From the NCBI RefSeq assembly GCF_900638335.1, contig NZ_LR134508.1, positions 930,001 to 994,000 on the forward strand: 64,000 bases of DNA, given 5' to 3'. The stretch comes from Campylobacter lari (GTDB lineage: Bacteria; Campylobacterota; Campylobacteria; Campylobacterales; Campylobacteraceae). The notes under the pieces were generated by a model. It saw only the letters and a program-made list of their open reading frames with translations, was not told the origin of the DNA and searched no databases. A program made the translations under genes and the position numbers. This document shows positions 1 through 8,946 of this stretch, piece after piece. Each line of letters begins with the position of its first letter. Position 1 is the first letter of the stretch.

Positions 1-587
1 ATTTCAAGCCCTATCCAAGTAGAAATGATAGCAAGACCAGTGATTGGCGCTGCAGTTGCATCCATAATAAAAGCAAGTTTTTCACGGCTTACTCTAAATT
101 TATCTGTCACTGGGCGCATGATAGGACCTACGATTAATGAATTAGCATAATCATCAAAGAAAATAAAAATCCCCATACACCAAGTAGCAAATTGTGAGCT
201 TTTTGCTTGCTTAGCTTTAGTAGAAAGCCAAACAGCCACAGCTTTAGTACCACCTGTTTTGGTAATAAGAGCTACAACCCCGCCTATGGTTAAAACTTGT
301 AATAAAATTCCTGCATTACCAGGACTTGCCATAGCATTTACCACTTTAGAAATAAAGCCTGTAAAAGAAGCTATAATAGCATGATAAATACTATTTTCGA
401 TAAGTCCTAGCATAAAAGTACCACTTAATGCACCAATAAATAGCGAAAGCACCACATCTTTAGTAATAAAAGCTAAGATAATAGCTATCACTGGTGGCAA
501 AAGCGTCCAAACTCCAAAAAGTTCTGCATTTGCTTGTGCATCAGCAAACAACATTAAAGGAGTTAATAGTAAATAAAAAAATTTCAT
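1..587 (-). CDS. Na+/H+ antiporter, NhaC-type (partial, N-terminal part)
   Basis: This is the N-terminal 195 or so residues of a polytopic inner-membrane protein; the rest lies beyond the window edge. The start ATG is at 585-587 and AAGGA lies just upstream. The protein opens with a signal-like hydrophobic segment ending near LMLFADAQA, then several membrane helices. The stretch TGGTKAVAVWLSTKAK followed by FFDDYANSLIVGP is typical of the NhaC-like antiporter family, which exchanges Na+ for H+ across the inner membrane. In C. jejuni the same gene is followed by the dehydrogenase and ankyrin genes found next here. The family call is firm. The exact ion is inferred from the family. Confidence 0.8.
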   Translation of the reverse strand, partial: MKFFYLLLTPLMLFADAQANAELFGVWTLLPPVIAIILAFITKDVVLSLFIGALSGTFMLGLIENSIYHAIIASFTGFISKVVNAMASPGNAGILLQVLTIGGVVALITKTGGTKAVAVWLSTKAKQAKSSQFATWCMGIFIFFDDYANSLIVGPIMRPVTDKFRVSREKLAFIMDATAAPITGLAIISTWIGLE

Positions 588-605
588 ATTTTTCCTTAAG
601 TTTTT

Positions 606-1352
606 TTATATTTTTTCACTAAAAGTTCCTGCCCATGTTTGAGTAACAGGCATAAGTTCTATTTCGTTGATATTAATATGTTCAGGTAAGCTAATAATAA
701 AAGTAATAATTTTTGCTATATCTTCAGCTTTAATATATTTAGTATTTTCATAAACTTCATCAGCTTTTTTAATATTACCTTTAAATCTTACTTCACTAAA
801 TTCAGTTTTACAAAGCCCTGGAGCGATATTGGTTACTTTTATATTACTTCCGCGTAAATCTGTTCTTAAAGCTTTAGAAAACTGTGCCACAAAAGCCTTA
901 GTTCCACAATATACATTGCCTCCATAATAAGGCACATTTGCTGCAATTGAACCAAGATTAATTACATGAGCGTTTTTTGCCTTTCTAAGCAAGGGTAAAG
1001 TAGCTCTTGCTACATATAAAAAGCCTTTGATATTAGTATCTACCATAGTCTCAATATCTTCAATATCCAAAGAATCAAACTCATTCAAACCTAAAGCAAG
1101 ACCTGCATTATTAATAAGTAAAGAAATGTTTTGTAAATCTTGAGGTAAATTTTCAATTGCTGAAAAAACTGCTTGCTTATCTCTAACATCAAGCACTATA
1201 GGATAAATTTTATCCCCGTAAAGCTCTTGCAAATCATTTAATCTATCCTTGCGTCTTGCTATAGCTATGACTTTATAGCCAAGATTTATTAAAGCTTTTA
1301 AACTCTCTAACCCAAAACCCGAGCTTGCTCCTGTTATTAATGCAGTTTTCAC
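606..1352 (-). CDS. Short-chain dehydrogenase/reductase (YdfG-like)
   Basis: This is a classical SDR oxidoreductase of 248 residues, the usual length for the family. The cofactor-binding motif TGASSGFG is at residues 7-14, NNAG at 81-84, the catalytic Ser at about 135 and YxxxK at 148-152 (Y148, K152). An ARRKDR segment after the second strand (Arg32 onward) suggests NADP preference. The closest family by pattern is the YdfG type, which oxidises serine and 3-hydroxy acids, but the substrate cannot be read from the sequence. The protein should be cytoplasmic. It sits 2 bp from the ankyrin gene that precedes it on the same strand and is probably co-transcribed. Confidence 0.85.
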   Translation of the reverse strand: MKTALITGASSGFGLESLKALINLGYKVIAIARRKDRLNDLQELYGDKIYPIVLDVRDKQAVFSAIENLPQDLQNISLLINNAGLALGLNEFDSLDIEDIETMVDTNIKGFLYVARATLPLLRKAKNAHVINLGSIAANVPYYGGNVYCGTKAFVAQFSKALRTDLRGSNIKVTNIAPGLCKTEFSEVRFKGNIKKADEVYENTKYIKAEDIAKIITFIISLPEHININEIELMPVTQTWAGTFSEKI

Positions 1353-1354
1353 AG

Positions 1355-2596
1355 TTACTCCTCTTCATATAACATTAAATTTTCATTTTCTTTTAAACCA
1401 AGTTTTTTTAAAAAATTAATATTTTGTTCTTTTTTTGCAGTGATGGCAAAATCAAGTGCATTAAATCCTAAATCATCTATTTCTTTATAATTTGCTTTAT
1501 AATCTATAAGCAACTTAAGCATTTTTACATCTGCATAATTTGCCCCATGCATAAAAATATTTTTAGAAGTATGTTCAAGCGCACATAAAGTGATAAAATA
1601 TGGAGTGTTACTTCCTATGCTAGCAATAGAAAGTTTTTCATTGTCATTAATGTATTTTTGATTTACATTTGCACCATTTTCAAGCAAAAGCTTGGCAACT
1701 TTATAGTTGTTATATTCAACAGCATAAAACAAAGGTGTTTTACCAAAAGAATTTTTATAATCAACCACAGCATCATTTTCAAGCAAAACCTTGATATTTT
1801 CTGCACTATCTAGTGCAAAAAATAATGCAGACTCATAACCTTCATTTATTTTTACACCTAATTTTATAAATTCTCTTATAATTTCACTTTCTCTATTATT
1901 TAACAAAGCTGATTTAAAGCCATTGTTTAATTCTAAATTGCTAATTTTTTTAGTATAAATATACTCTTTAATTTGCTCCAAAGAGTTATTTTTATTAGCT
2001 ACAAATTTTTCAAAATCTGAAATGTCTTTAAAAATTTTAGTCTCGCCAACCGCCCAGTTTAAAAATTCATTCAAAGCATTACTAGCAAAATAAATAGCAC
2101 TTGCTTTATCTAGATTAAATTCCTCTTGAAAATATATTGTTAAAGGATTAATCGCATTATTATACTCTTTCCAAAATTCCTTAAAAAGCTTAAAATTTCC
2201 AATGCTTTGATAAGCCCAAAATCTAAAATACGCTTTTAATTTTGCAAATTTTTCTTCAAGTATTATAGGATCTTGCAAAGTCTTTTGATAACCTTGCGGA
2301 TCAAGTGCAATTTCTAATAACTTAAAATCAAATTTTCTCAAATCACTAAAATACTCTCCACCCATACAAGCACTATTACTTCCTCTAATTTCATTAGCAA
2401 GCTCGTATAATCTTTTTGTAATTTGATGATTTTTTAAAGAAAAGGCACAATTTAAATCCACTTGAGCAAAATCTTGTGTATTTTTTGGCTTAAATTCTTT
2501 GAAAAAATCAGTCCTATTTTCCTTAACATACTCACAACTATAATCCAAAGCTAAAGCATTTAAACTTAGAATCAAACTAAATAATAAAATCTTCAA
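1355..2596 (-). CDS. Secreted ankyrin-repeat protein
   Basis: This 413-residue protein begins with a signal peptide (MKILLFSLILSLNALA) and is predicted to be periplasmic. The N-terminal half has no recognisable domain but contains cysteines at about 20, 50 and 77 that could form disulfides. From about residue 210 to the end there are ankyrin repeats, with typical phrases such as GKTPLFYAVEYNNYKVAKLL and LGFNALDFAITAKK, so it is probably a protein-interaction scaffold. A gene of this type occupies the same place in C. jejuni, near ogt. The partner and function are not known. It lies upstream of the dehydrogenase on the minus strand and is divergent from ogt. Confidence 0.75.
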   Translation of the reverse strand: MKILLFSLILSLNALALDYSCEYVKENRTDFFKEFKPKNTQDFAQVDLNCAFSLKNHQITKRLYELANEIRGSNSACMGGEYFSDLRKFDFKLLEIALDPQGYQKTLQDPIILEEKFAKLKAYFRFWAYQSIGNFKLFKEFWKEYNNAINPLTIYFQEEFNLDKASAIYFASNALNEFLNWAVGETKIFKDISDFEKFVANKNNSLEQIKEYIYTKKISNLELNNGFKSALLNNRESEIIREFIKLGVKINEGYESALFFALDSAENIKVLLENDAVVDYKNSFGKTPLFYAVEYNNYKVAKLLLENGANVNQKYINDNEKLSIASIGSNTPYFITLCALEHTSKNIFMHGANYADVKMLKLLIDYKANYKEIDDLGFNALDFAITAKKEQNINFLKKLGLKENENLMLYEEE

Positions 2597-2675
2597 ATAT
2601 TTTCCTTGAATATAAATTAAATCACTATTTTAACTAAATTTTTGCTTTAATAACAATTAATTAATTTAAAATTCA

Positions 2676-2681
2676 TACAAT
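2676..2681 (+). promoter_or_regulatory. Probable -10 box for ogt
   Basis: TACAAT followed by GC lies about 25 bp before the preferred ogt start. Transcription would begin near 2688. This is downstream of the ATG at 2680 and therefore argues for translation starting at 2707. Confidence 0.5.
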
Positions 2682-2706
2682 GCATGCTTTTAATATAAGG
2701 AAAAAT

Positions 2707-3159
2707 ATGTATCAAAGTTTTTATAAAGCTGGCTTTGCTTATATTCTTTTACAAAGTAGTAAAGATAAGCTTATTAATGTTGACTTTACTACATATAAGC
2801 CAGGTTTTACCAAAGATAAACACTCTGTTTTAGATCAAGCCTTAGAAGAGCTAGACCTTTATTTTAACAAAAAACTTTTTGCTTTTAACACACCCTTAGC
2901 TCTTCAGGGAAGTGAATTTGAACAGAAGGTATACAAGGCTTTGGTAAAAATTCCTTACGGACAAACTAAAACTTATCAAGAAATTGCTTCTTTTATCAAT
3001 CATCCAAAAGCTTTTAGAGCAGTAGGTAATGCAAATTCTAAAAACAAACTTGCAATTTTTATACCTTGCCATAGAGTGGTAGCTAAAAATCACTTAGGTG
3101 GATATAATGGTGGTTTATTTATCAAAGAAGCTTTACTTAAATTAGAGGGTGTGTTTTAA
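2707..3159 (+). CDS. ogt: Methylated-DNA--protein-cysteine methyltransferase
   Basis: This suicide repair enzyme removes O6-alkyl groups from guanine by moving them to its own cysteine. The active-site motif PCHRV is at residues 120-124 (Cys121). The helix-turn-helix region is YGQTKTYQEIA at 84-94, with the arginine finger region AFRAVGNAN at 102-110. I start the gene at 2707 (150 residues) rather than the in-frame ATG at 2680, because AAGGA lies 7 bp before 2707 and the promoter -10 box overlaps 2680. The EamA transporter gene starts directly after the stop codon, so the two are probably co-transcribed. Confidence 0.92.
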   Translation: MYQSFYKAGFAYILLQSSKDKLINVDFTTYKPGFTKDKHSVLDQALEELDLYFNKKLFAFNTPLALQGSEFEQKVYKALVKIPYGQTKTYQEIASFINHPKAFRAVGNANSKNKLAIFIPCHRVVAKNHLGGYNGGLFIKEALLKLEGVF

Positions 3160-3160
3160 A

Positions 3161-4039
3161 ATGCCAAGTTTATTACTAGCAAGTTTTATTTGGGCTTTTT
3201 CTTTTCCATTAATTGGGCATTTTATCACCTTAGAAATGGATAGTTTTTTTGCAGCATTTGTAAAAGTTTTTTTGTCTTTATTGGTATTTTTACCTTTTTT
3301 AAATTTTAAGCTAAATTTGCATTTAAAACTAAAACTCATAAGCATCGGAGCTTTACAACTTGGTGTGATGAATTTGTTTTATTATCATTCTTTTTTATAT
3401 TTAAGTGTAAGCGAAGTAGCACTTTTTACCATCTTTACGCCTTTTTATGTTGTGCTTTTTTATGGATTTTTTTCAAAAAACCTTAGATATTTATATTTCA
3501 TAAGTATTTTTATATGTATTATGGGTGCTTTTGTGGTTAAATTTGATAATATTAACTCTAATTTTTTATATGGCTTTTTACTTATTCAAGGAGCTAATTT
3601 AGTATTTGGAGCTGGGCAAAGTTTTTATAAAATTTTATTAGAAAAAAATACAAATTTAAACCAAAAAGAAGCTTTTGCTTATTTTTATTTAGGTGCAACC
3701 AGTATAACTTTACCTGCTTTTTTATTTTTTGGAAATTATAATAATTTACCATCCAATTTAAGTTCTTGGATAGCTTTGATTTATCTTGGGACTATTGCTT
3801 CAGGACTTGGATATTTTTTATGGAATAAAGGCTCAACTGAAGTAGATAGTGGGGTTTTAGCCTTGATGAATAATGCCATTATACCTATAAGTATTTTTAT
3901 CAATATGAGTATTTTTGGAGTAGATGTAGAGTTACTACCTTTTTGCATGGGGACTTTAATCATTCTTTTTTCATTTTTTATACATAAAAAAATCATGCAT
4001 TATTATAATAAGAAATCTTGCTCAAATACAAACCACTAG
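3161..4039 (+). CDS. EamA/DMT-family transporter
   Basis: This inner-membrane protein of about 292 residues has roughly ten hydrophobic helices in two related halves, as in the EamA (drug/metabolite transporter) family. Supporting phrases are LLLASFIWAFSFPLIGHF at the start and IYLGTIASGLGYFLWNKG in the second half. The exported or imported compound cannot be told. The ATG at 3161 immediately follows the ogt stop codon. The gene's last 47 bp overlap the 3' end of the convergent truA gene, so the two transcripts are antisense there. Confidence 0.8.
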   Translation: MPSLLLASFIWAFSFPLIGHFITLEMDSFFAAFVKVFLSLLVFLPFLNFKLNLHLKLKLISIGALQLGVMNLFYYHSFLYLSVSEVALFTIFTPFYVVLFYGFFSKNLRYLYFISIFICIMGAFVVKFDNINSNFLYGFLLIQGANLVFGAGQSFYKILLEKNTNLNQKEAFAYFYLGATSITLPAFLFFGNYNNLPSNLSSWIALIYLGTIASGLGYFLWNKGSTEVDSGVLALMNNAIIPISIFINMSIFGVDVELLPFCMGTLIILFSFFIHKKIMHYYNKKSCSNTNH

Positions 4040-4727
4040 CAGGAGCTAAAAATCTACAATGAGCTTTTTTGGCGCTGATTTGTTCTAAAAGCTCATTTTG
4101 ACTTATTTTTCCTTCTAATACTTTTAAAATACTTGCTATCATCATTCTAATTTGCGATCTTAAAAAACCATTTGCTTCAAAATAAAACACAGTGTAATTT
4201 TTATAAGCATAAACCCTGGCTTTATACATTTTTCTTATACTTGTTTTATTACCAGAGCCTTCTTTTTGAAAGAGTTTAAAATCATGCTCTCCTTCAAATA
4301 AAAAAGCAATTTCTTTGGCTAATTTAATATTTATTTTTGGATAAAAATGCACATAAGAGGCTAAAAAAGGATTATATTTTTCATGACTTATAATATAGCG
4401 ATATGCTCTTTTTTGCACATCAAAACGTACTTGAAAATTTTCTTGCATTCTTTGGATATGCTTTATATGTATAAATGGGTGTGCAAAATGGTTGATTTTA
4501 TTTTTCAAATATGCAAAATCTTTAAAATGCTCTCCTGCTTTTACACAAGCGACTGCATTAAATGCATGCACACCTTTATCAGTTCTTGAAGCAAATAAAG
4601 GTTTTTCATAAATACCCAAATGCGACAAAGCTTGTGCTAAAGTATCTTGCACACTAAGCTTATGTGGCTGGGTAGCTGAACCCTGAAATTTAGACCCATC
4701 ATAAGAAAAAGTTAATTTTAAAAACAT
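3993..4727 (-). CDS. truA: tRNA pseudouridine(38-40) synthase TruA
   Basis: TruA isomerises uridines 38-40 in the anticodon arm of tRNAs. The protein has 244 residues. The catalytic motif ASRTDKGVHAF is at about 47-56 with the nucleophile Asp50. Later motifs FEGEHDF and GFLRSQIRMM fit the family. It is the last gene of the operon that begins with glmU and directly abuts the LptF/G-type gene. Its C-terminal codons overlap the end of the EamA transporter gene on the other strand. Confidence 0.93.
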   Translation of the reverse strand: MFLKLTFSYDGSKFQGSATQPHKLSVQDTLAQALSHLGIYEKPLFASRTDKGVHAFNAVACVKAGEHFKDFAYLKNKINHFAHPFIHIKHIQRMQENFQVRFDVQKRAYRYIISHEKYNPFLASYVHFYPKINIKLAKEIAFLFEGEHDFKLFQKEGSGNKTSIRKMYKARVYAYKNYTVFYFEANGFLRSQIRMMIASILKVLEGKISQNELLEQISAKKAHCRFLAPASGLYLSKISYYNNA

Positions 4728-5753
4728 CTAATATTTATTTGTAATTTTAATCTTAAAATAAATGCTTGAAACAAGAAAAAATATTGAAAAAATCGTTCCA
4801 ACAGCTACAAATGGCGGATTATAAAAGCTTATCAAAAGACCAAAATAAGCAAAAATAACTATAAAAATTCCAAAATAAGCAAAACCTTTTTCATAACGAT
4901 ATGTTACTATACCAAAAGATAATGCAAATAATACACTTGCTAAAGGAAATAAAGCAATCAATACATAAATGACAAATTCTTTTGCTTTTTCTTTATTGCT
5001 TGCTACATCAGACCAATAATCATAAAAATTTTTAGTGTTTAATTCTCTAGAGGAAATCTTGCTTTTAATCAATAGTTTTTTAAAACTAGCAATATGCCAA
5101 TCCTCATTTTTAATCTCATAGGTTTTTCCCTCATCTAGCTTAAAGGTAATTACTCCCTCATTTGTATCCAACTTTCCTTCTTTAGCTAAAATCACTCGTT
5201 CTTTATCTTGTGGATTTTTCTTTGGATAATACATTATAATATTTTTATAAGTTTCATCAGAATTTTTAGCATCAATAAAAACTAACCAATCTCCGTATCG
5301 TTGTCCAAATTCCCCTGTTTTTATGCTTACTTTAGCACTAATTTTTTTATAATCTACAAAATTATCAAAAAGTTCAAAAGAAATAGGAATGAAAACTAAA
5401 ACCACCACAAGCATAAAAGCACTAACTAAAGCAGCAATTTTTATAAAAAAACTTGCTATCATGCTTGGAGCTATACTCAAAGCAAACAAAACCGTGCTTT
5501 CATTTTCTCTTGATAATCTATAAAAAGATAAAGTCAAAGCAATAAAAAATGATATAGGCAAAGTAAATGCCAATGTTTTTGGCAAAAGATATATATATAA
5601 TTTTAAAAGTTCAAAAAAAGATATTTCTATATAAGATGTAATTTTTGCAAGTTGGATAAAAAATATAATCGAAACAATAATAAATAAAGTAAAAAATAAA
5701 GACAACATTGTGCTTAAAAACTGATTAAGCAAATACTTATAAACTAGTTTCAT
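4728..5753 (-). CDS. LptF/LptG (YjgP/YjgQ) family permease
   Basis: This is a 341-residue inner-membrane protein with three N-terminal helices, a periplasmic domain from about 125 to 255, and three C-terminal helices. This is the layout of LptF and LptG, the permease subunits that pull lipopolysaccharide or lipooligosaccharide out of the inner membrane with the LptB ATPase. The opening (MKLVYKYLLNQFLSTMLSLF) and the phrase LSFYRLSRENE near the coupling helix are family hallmarks. I cannot decide between LptF and LptG from one protein. It overlaps pilD by 4 bp. Confidence 0.82.
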   Translation of the reverse strand: MKLVYKYLLNQFLSTMLSLFFTLFIIVSIIFFIQLAKITSYIEISFFELLKLYIYLLPKTLAFTLPISFFIALTLSFYRLSRENESTVLFALSIAPSMIASFFIKIAALVSAFMLVVVLVFIPISFELFDNFVDYKKISAKVSIKTGEFGQRYGDWLVFIDAKNSDETYKNIIMYYPKKNPQDKERVILAKEGKLDTNEGVITFKLDEGKTYEIKNEDWHIASFKKLLIKSKISSRELNTKNFYDYWSDVASNKEKAKEFVIYVLIALFPLASVLFALSFGIVTYRYEKGFAYFGIFIVIFAYFGLLISFYNPPFVAVGTIFSIFFLVSSIYFKIKITNKY

Positions 5754-6499
5754 AATATACTTTCTATACTTAGATTAATCAAAATTCCACAAAATAAAAA
5801 AGGAATCATAGGCATTTGATAATCTTTTTTAGATATTTTTATAAACATAAAAAGACTTAAAAAACTTGCAATAAATAAAATCAAAAAGCCTTTTTCATAG
5901 CCAAAAATTCCAAAAATCAAAGCTATTATTATAACATCACCTTCCCCTAAACTTTCTAAAATTTCATCTCTTTTTTTAAAATTTTTAATAAAATTAATCA
6001 CACTTTTTAGTATAAAAATTAACCCCGCCCCAAAACACACTCGAAATAAAAAGCTATCTTGAAAATCCTCTAAATTTAAGCCATTTTGTAAAAAATCAAA
6101 ACAAAAAGCTAAAACAAATAAAATCCAAAGCCAAAGCTCACTCACTGCTTTTAAATAATAATCCATCCAAGAAAGTGCTAATAATATAGCTAACATACAA
6201 GCAAAAATTAAAATTTGAAAAACATCTTCGATTAAATAAAAAGCAAAAACAAACAAACACGCACAAATAAATTCATTAAAAGGATAAATCAAAGAAATTT
6301 TTTCCTTGCAAAAAGCACATTTACCTTTTAAAAATAAAAAAGATAACAAAGGAAAAAGATGATAAAATTTCAAAGTTTTAAAACACTTAGGACATTTTGA
6401 TCTTGGACTTATTATGCTTTCTTTATTAATCGTTCTTAAAATCAAAACATTAACAAAAGAACCCACACAAAGCCCTAGTAATAAAAAGAAAAATATCAT
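5750..6499 (-). CDS. pilD: Prepilin peptidase (type IV / type II secretion leader peptidase)
   Basis: This 249-residue membrane protease and methylase of the A24 family keeps both CxxC pairs (CPKC near 38-41 and CAFC near 61-64), the first catalytic Asp in MDYYLKAVSE and the GxGD motif in GEGDVIIIA. It cleaves leader peptides of type IV pilin-like proteins. In Campylobacter its known clients are pseudopilins of the Cts DNA-uptake system, so the likely role is natural competence. Start and stop overlap the neighbouring uppS and LptF/G genes by 4 bp each, indicating translational coupling. Confidence 0.9.
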   Translation of the reverse strand: MIFFFLLLGLCVGSFVNVLILRTINKESIISPRSKCPKCFKTLKFYHLFPLLSFLFLKGKCAFCKEKISLIYPFNEFICACLFVFAFYLIEDVFQILIFACMLAILLALSWMDYYLKAVSELWLWILFVLAFCFDFLQNGLNLEDFQDSFLFRVCFGAGLIFILKSVINFIKNFKKRDEILESLGEGDVIIIALIFGIFGYEKGFLILFIASFLSLFMFIKISKKDYQMPMIPFLFCGILINLSIESIL

Positions 6500-7164
6500 T
6501 TACCAAAGGTTCTTTTGCGTTTTTTAAACTCAGTAATAATATTTGCGATTTCTTTTTTAGTAAGCGCAGGAAACAAAGTCTGGCTAAAATAAATTTCTGC
6601 ATAACTTGACTGCCATAATAAAAAATTTGAAATTCTTTTAGCACTCCCTACCCTTAAAAACAAATCTACATCCTCGCTTAAGTCAAGATTTGCTTGTATA
6701 TTTGCTTCATTAATTTCAAGATTTTTTTCAATCACCTTTTTAACCGCTCTAACTATTTCATCCTTGCTTCCGTAAGAAATAGCTAAATTAACGCATAATT
6801 TTGTGTAATTTTTAGTTTGTTTTTGAAAATTTTGTATTTTTTTTAAGGTTAACTCATCCAAAAGATTTAAATTTCCTATAGCCTTAAAACGCACTTCATT
6901 AGCTATAAATTTATTTAAAGACTCATCAAGATATCTGTTTAATAACTTAAAAAGAAATTCTACTTCTTCTTTTGGTCTTTGCCAATTTTCTGTACTAAAT
7001 GCATAAAGAGTTAGATTTTGAATTTTTTCATCTATACATACTTCTATGATTTTTTCAACTACTTTAGCACCTTGACTATAACCAATTTTTTCTAAAAGTC
7101 CATTTTTCCTAGCCCATCTCCTATTACCATCCATTACTACAGCAAGATGTTTTAATTCATTCAT
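6496..7164 (-). CDS. uppS: Undecaprenyl diphosphate synthase
   Basis: UppS condenses isopentenyl diphosphate onto farnesyl diphosphate to make the C55 carrier lipid used in peptidoglycan, N-glycan and LOS synthesis. The protein has 222 residues, slightly shorter than the E. coli enzyme. The pyrophosphate-binding motif VVMDGNRRWARKNG is at about 9-22. SxENWxRP and the C-terminal LRVGSAKRISNFLLWQSSYAE segment are present. In most homologues the latter reads RTGGE/RISNFLLWQ, so VGSAKRISNF is a mild variant. It belongs to the glmU-truA operon. Confidence 0.9.
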   Translation of the reverse strand: MNELKHLAVVMDGNRRWARKNGLLEKIGYSQGAKVVEKIIEVCIDEKIQNLTLYAFSTENWQRPKEEVEFLFKLLNRYLDESLNKFIANEVRFKAIGNLNLLDELTLKKIQNFQKQTKNYTKLCVNLAISYGSKDEIVRAVKKVIEKNLEINEANIQANLDLSEDVDLFLRVGSAKRISNFLLWQSSYAEIYFSQTLFPALTKKEIANIITEFKKRKRTFGK

Positions 7165-7165
7165 T

Positions 7166-7789
7166 CTATCCCTTTATATCCATCAATCTTTTAAAAACAA
7201 ACATAGGATTGAGCGTATTAACTACTTCAAATTTAAAATACTCGTTTAAAAAATGTGCTACTTTGGCAAAAGGTGTTTGTATGCGTGTGATTTTACCATT
7301 ATCAATTATAATTTTTAAAGCACCAAAAATTTCAAAATACAAATACACCTCTAAAATATTTCCATTTTTCTTAGCTTCAAACAAAGCCCTATTTCCCTCA
7401 TAAACAAAAGGTATATGATAAATTCCTTCAAAAAATGCAAAAAACATTTCCTTATAAATTTCAAACTCATACGCACTTTTGCTTTCCATAAGTCTTTGGA
7501 TAATGAATTTTTTATACCAAGCTTTTTCATCACCTTCTTGCAAAAGCTTTTCTATGAGTTCAGCTCCCTCTTCAAAAAGTCTAATTTTAGGCTTTTTCAA
7601 AAGATTTTTAAAAGAAATCACGCCTTTATCTTCATAAACTTCAGCTAAATACTCCTCCCCTACTTCAAGCTCTATCATACTTTTTGTTTCAAGCTTTTTA
7701 GTGTTTAAAAGCAATACATAGCGATTATATGCGCGTTTTTCTAAAATTTGCATTCTTACAGGTAAGGTTGAGTTGATGATATTCACCAA
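7166..7789 (-). CDS. Conserved hypothetical protein of the glmU-truA operon
   Basis: This 207-residue soluble protein has no motif I recognise. The first third (IELEVGEEYLAEVYEDKGVISFKNLLKKP) reads like a small beta-barrel. The remainder is mixed helix and strand with many aromatic residues, and there is no signal peptide or membrane helix. C. jejuni has an unnamed gene at the same position between coaBC and uppS. It overlaps coaBC by 7 bp and leaves 1 bp before uppS, so it is made with these enzymes. No function can be assigned. Confidence 0.6.
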   Translation of the reverse strand: MVNIINSTLPVRMQILEKRAYNRYVLLLNTKKLETKSMIELEVGEEYLAEVYEDKGVISFKNLLKKPKIRLFEEGAELIEKLLQEGDEKAWYKKFIIQRLMESKSAYEFEIYKEMFFAFFEGIYHIPFVYEGNRALFEAKKNGNILEVYLYFEIFGALKIIIDNGKITRIQTPFAKVAHFLNEYFKFEVVNTLNPMFVFKRLMDIKG

Positions 7790-8946
7790 AATTTCCTTAA
7801 TTCTTGTGCCAAAATAAAGCCAAGTTTTTCTTTGCTTTGTTTAAAACTTTGAGAGATGCTATCTTTAGTGATAAAACATATACTATTTTCATCGCTTCCA
7901 AAGTTCATTTGCTCATTTAAAACATTTAAACATACCATATCCAAATTTTTACTAACTAAAGATTTTTTAGCATTTTCTAGTGCATTTTGCGTATCAAATT
8001 CCATTTTAAAGCCTATTTTTTTGCCTTTAAAATCTAAATTTTTTAAGATATCCTCATTAAGCTTTAATTTTAAATCAAGTCCATTTAAATGCTCATTTTT
8101 CTTAATCTTACCCTTATAAGCTTTTAGAGTAAAATCACTCACAGCAGCAGCCATAATTAAAGCATCAAAATCTTTATATTTTTGCAATTTTTCTTTTAAC
8201 TCTAAAGAAGACTCAAATTTTTCTAATTTATAAGGTGTTTTAAACTCTACTGAACTAACTAACGCCACCTTAGCACCTAAAAAATATAAAGCATCAGCAA
8301 CTGCCTTTGCCATTTTTCCACTTGAAAAATTACTAATACATCTTACATCATCAATTTTTTCTTTAGTTCCACCACCGCTTATAACAAAACTTTTATCTTT
8401 AAAAAAATCTTCTTGCATTAAGCTTCTTTTTAAAGTATTTATAATGCTATCAAGCTCAGCCAAAGCTCCTAAACCCTCATCTTTACAAGCTAGAGTTTTA
8501 ACTATAGGATCGATGATAATATAGCCTTGCTCTTTTAAATTTTTTAAAGAATTTTGAGTGCTAAAATGTAAATACATGTTTGTATTTGCAGCGGGTGCGA
8601 TTAAAAATGGTTTATTTTTATCTACTGCTATTAAAGTTTGAATAAATAAATTATCTGCTATACCATGGTTTAATTTATTGATAGAATTTATACTAGCAGG
8701 CGCAAAAAGCACACAATCACAAGTCTTACTAAAAGCTATATGATTATTAGTATTTTGCCAACTTTCATTATCTTCACATAAAATTTCATCCACTAAGGCT
8801 TCAAAGCTAAGCTTAGTGCCAAATTTTAAAGCTCCCTGACTTAGCAAAACTTTAACCCTAAAACCTTCTTTTTTTAATAAAGAAATAAGCTCATAAGCTT
8901 TATAAAAAGCTATGCTTCCACTTACTGCTAGTAAGATTGTTTTCAT
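7783..8946 (-). CDS. coaBC: Bifunctional phosphopantothenoylcysteine decarboxylase / phosphopantothenate--cysteine ligase
   Basis: CoaBC carries out two consecutive steps of coenzyme A synthesis. It ligates 4'-phosphopantothenate to cysteine (CoaB) and decarboxylates the product (CoaC). At 387 residues it is near the family length. The flavin-binding CoaC domain covers about residues 1-180 (ILLAVSGSIAFYKA, APASINSINKL, PAANTNMY). The Rossmann-like CoaB domain follows (FVISGGGTKEKIDDVR, ISNFSSGKMAKA, AAVSDF). It overlaps glmU by 4 bp. Confidence 0.93.
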   Translation of the reverse strand: MKTILLAVSGSIAFYKAYELISLLKKEGFRVKVLLSQGALKFGTKLSFEALVDEILCEDNESWQNTNNHIAFSKTCDCVLFAPASINSINKLNHGIADNLFIQTLIAVDKNKPFLIAPAANTNMYLHFSTQNSLKNLKEQGYIIIDPIVKTLACKDEGLGALAELDSIINTLKRSLMQEDFFKDKSFVISGGGTKEKIDDVRCISNFSSGKMAKAVADALYFLGAKVALVSSVEFKTPYKLEKFESSLELKEKLQKYKDFDALIMAAAVSDFTLKAYKGKIKKNEHLNGLDLKLKLNEDILKNLDFKGKKIGFKMEFDTQNALENAKKSLVSKNLDMVCLNVLNEQMNFGSDENSICFITKDSISQSFKQSKEKLGFILAQELRKFW

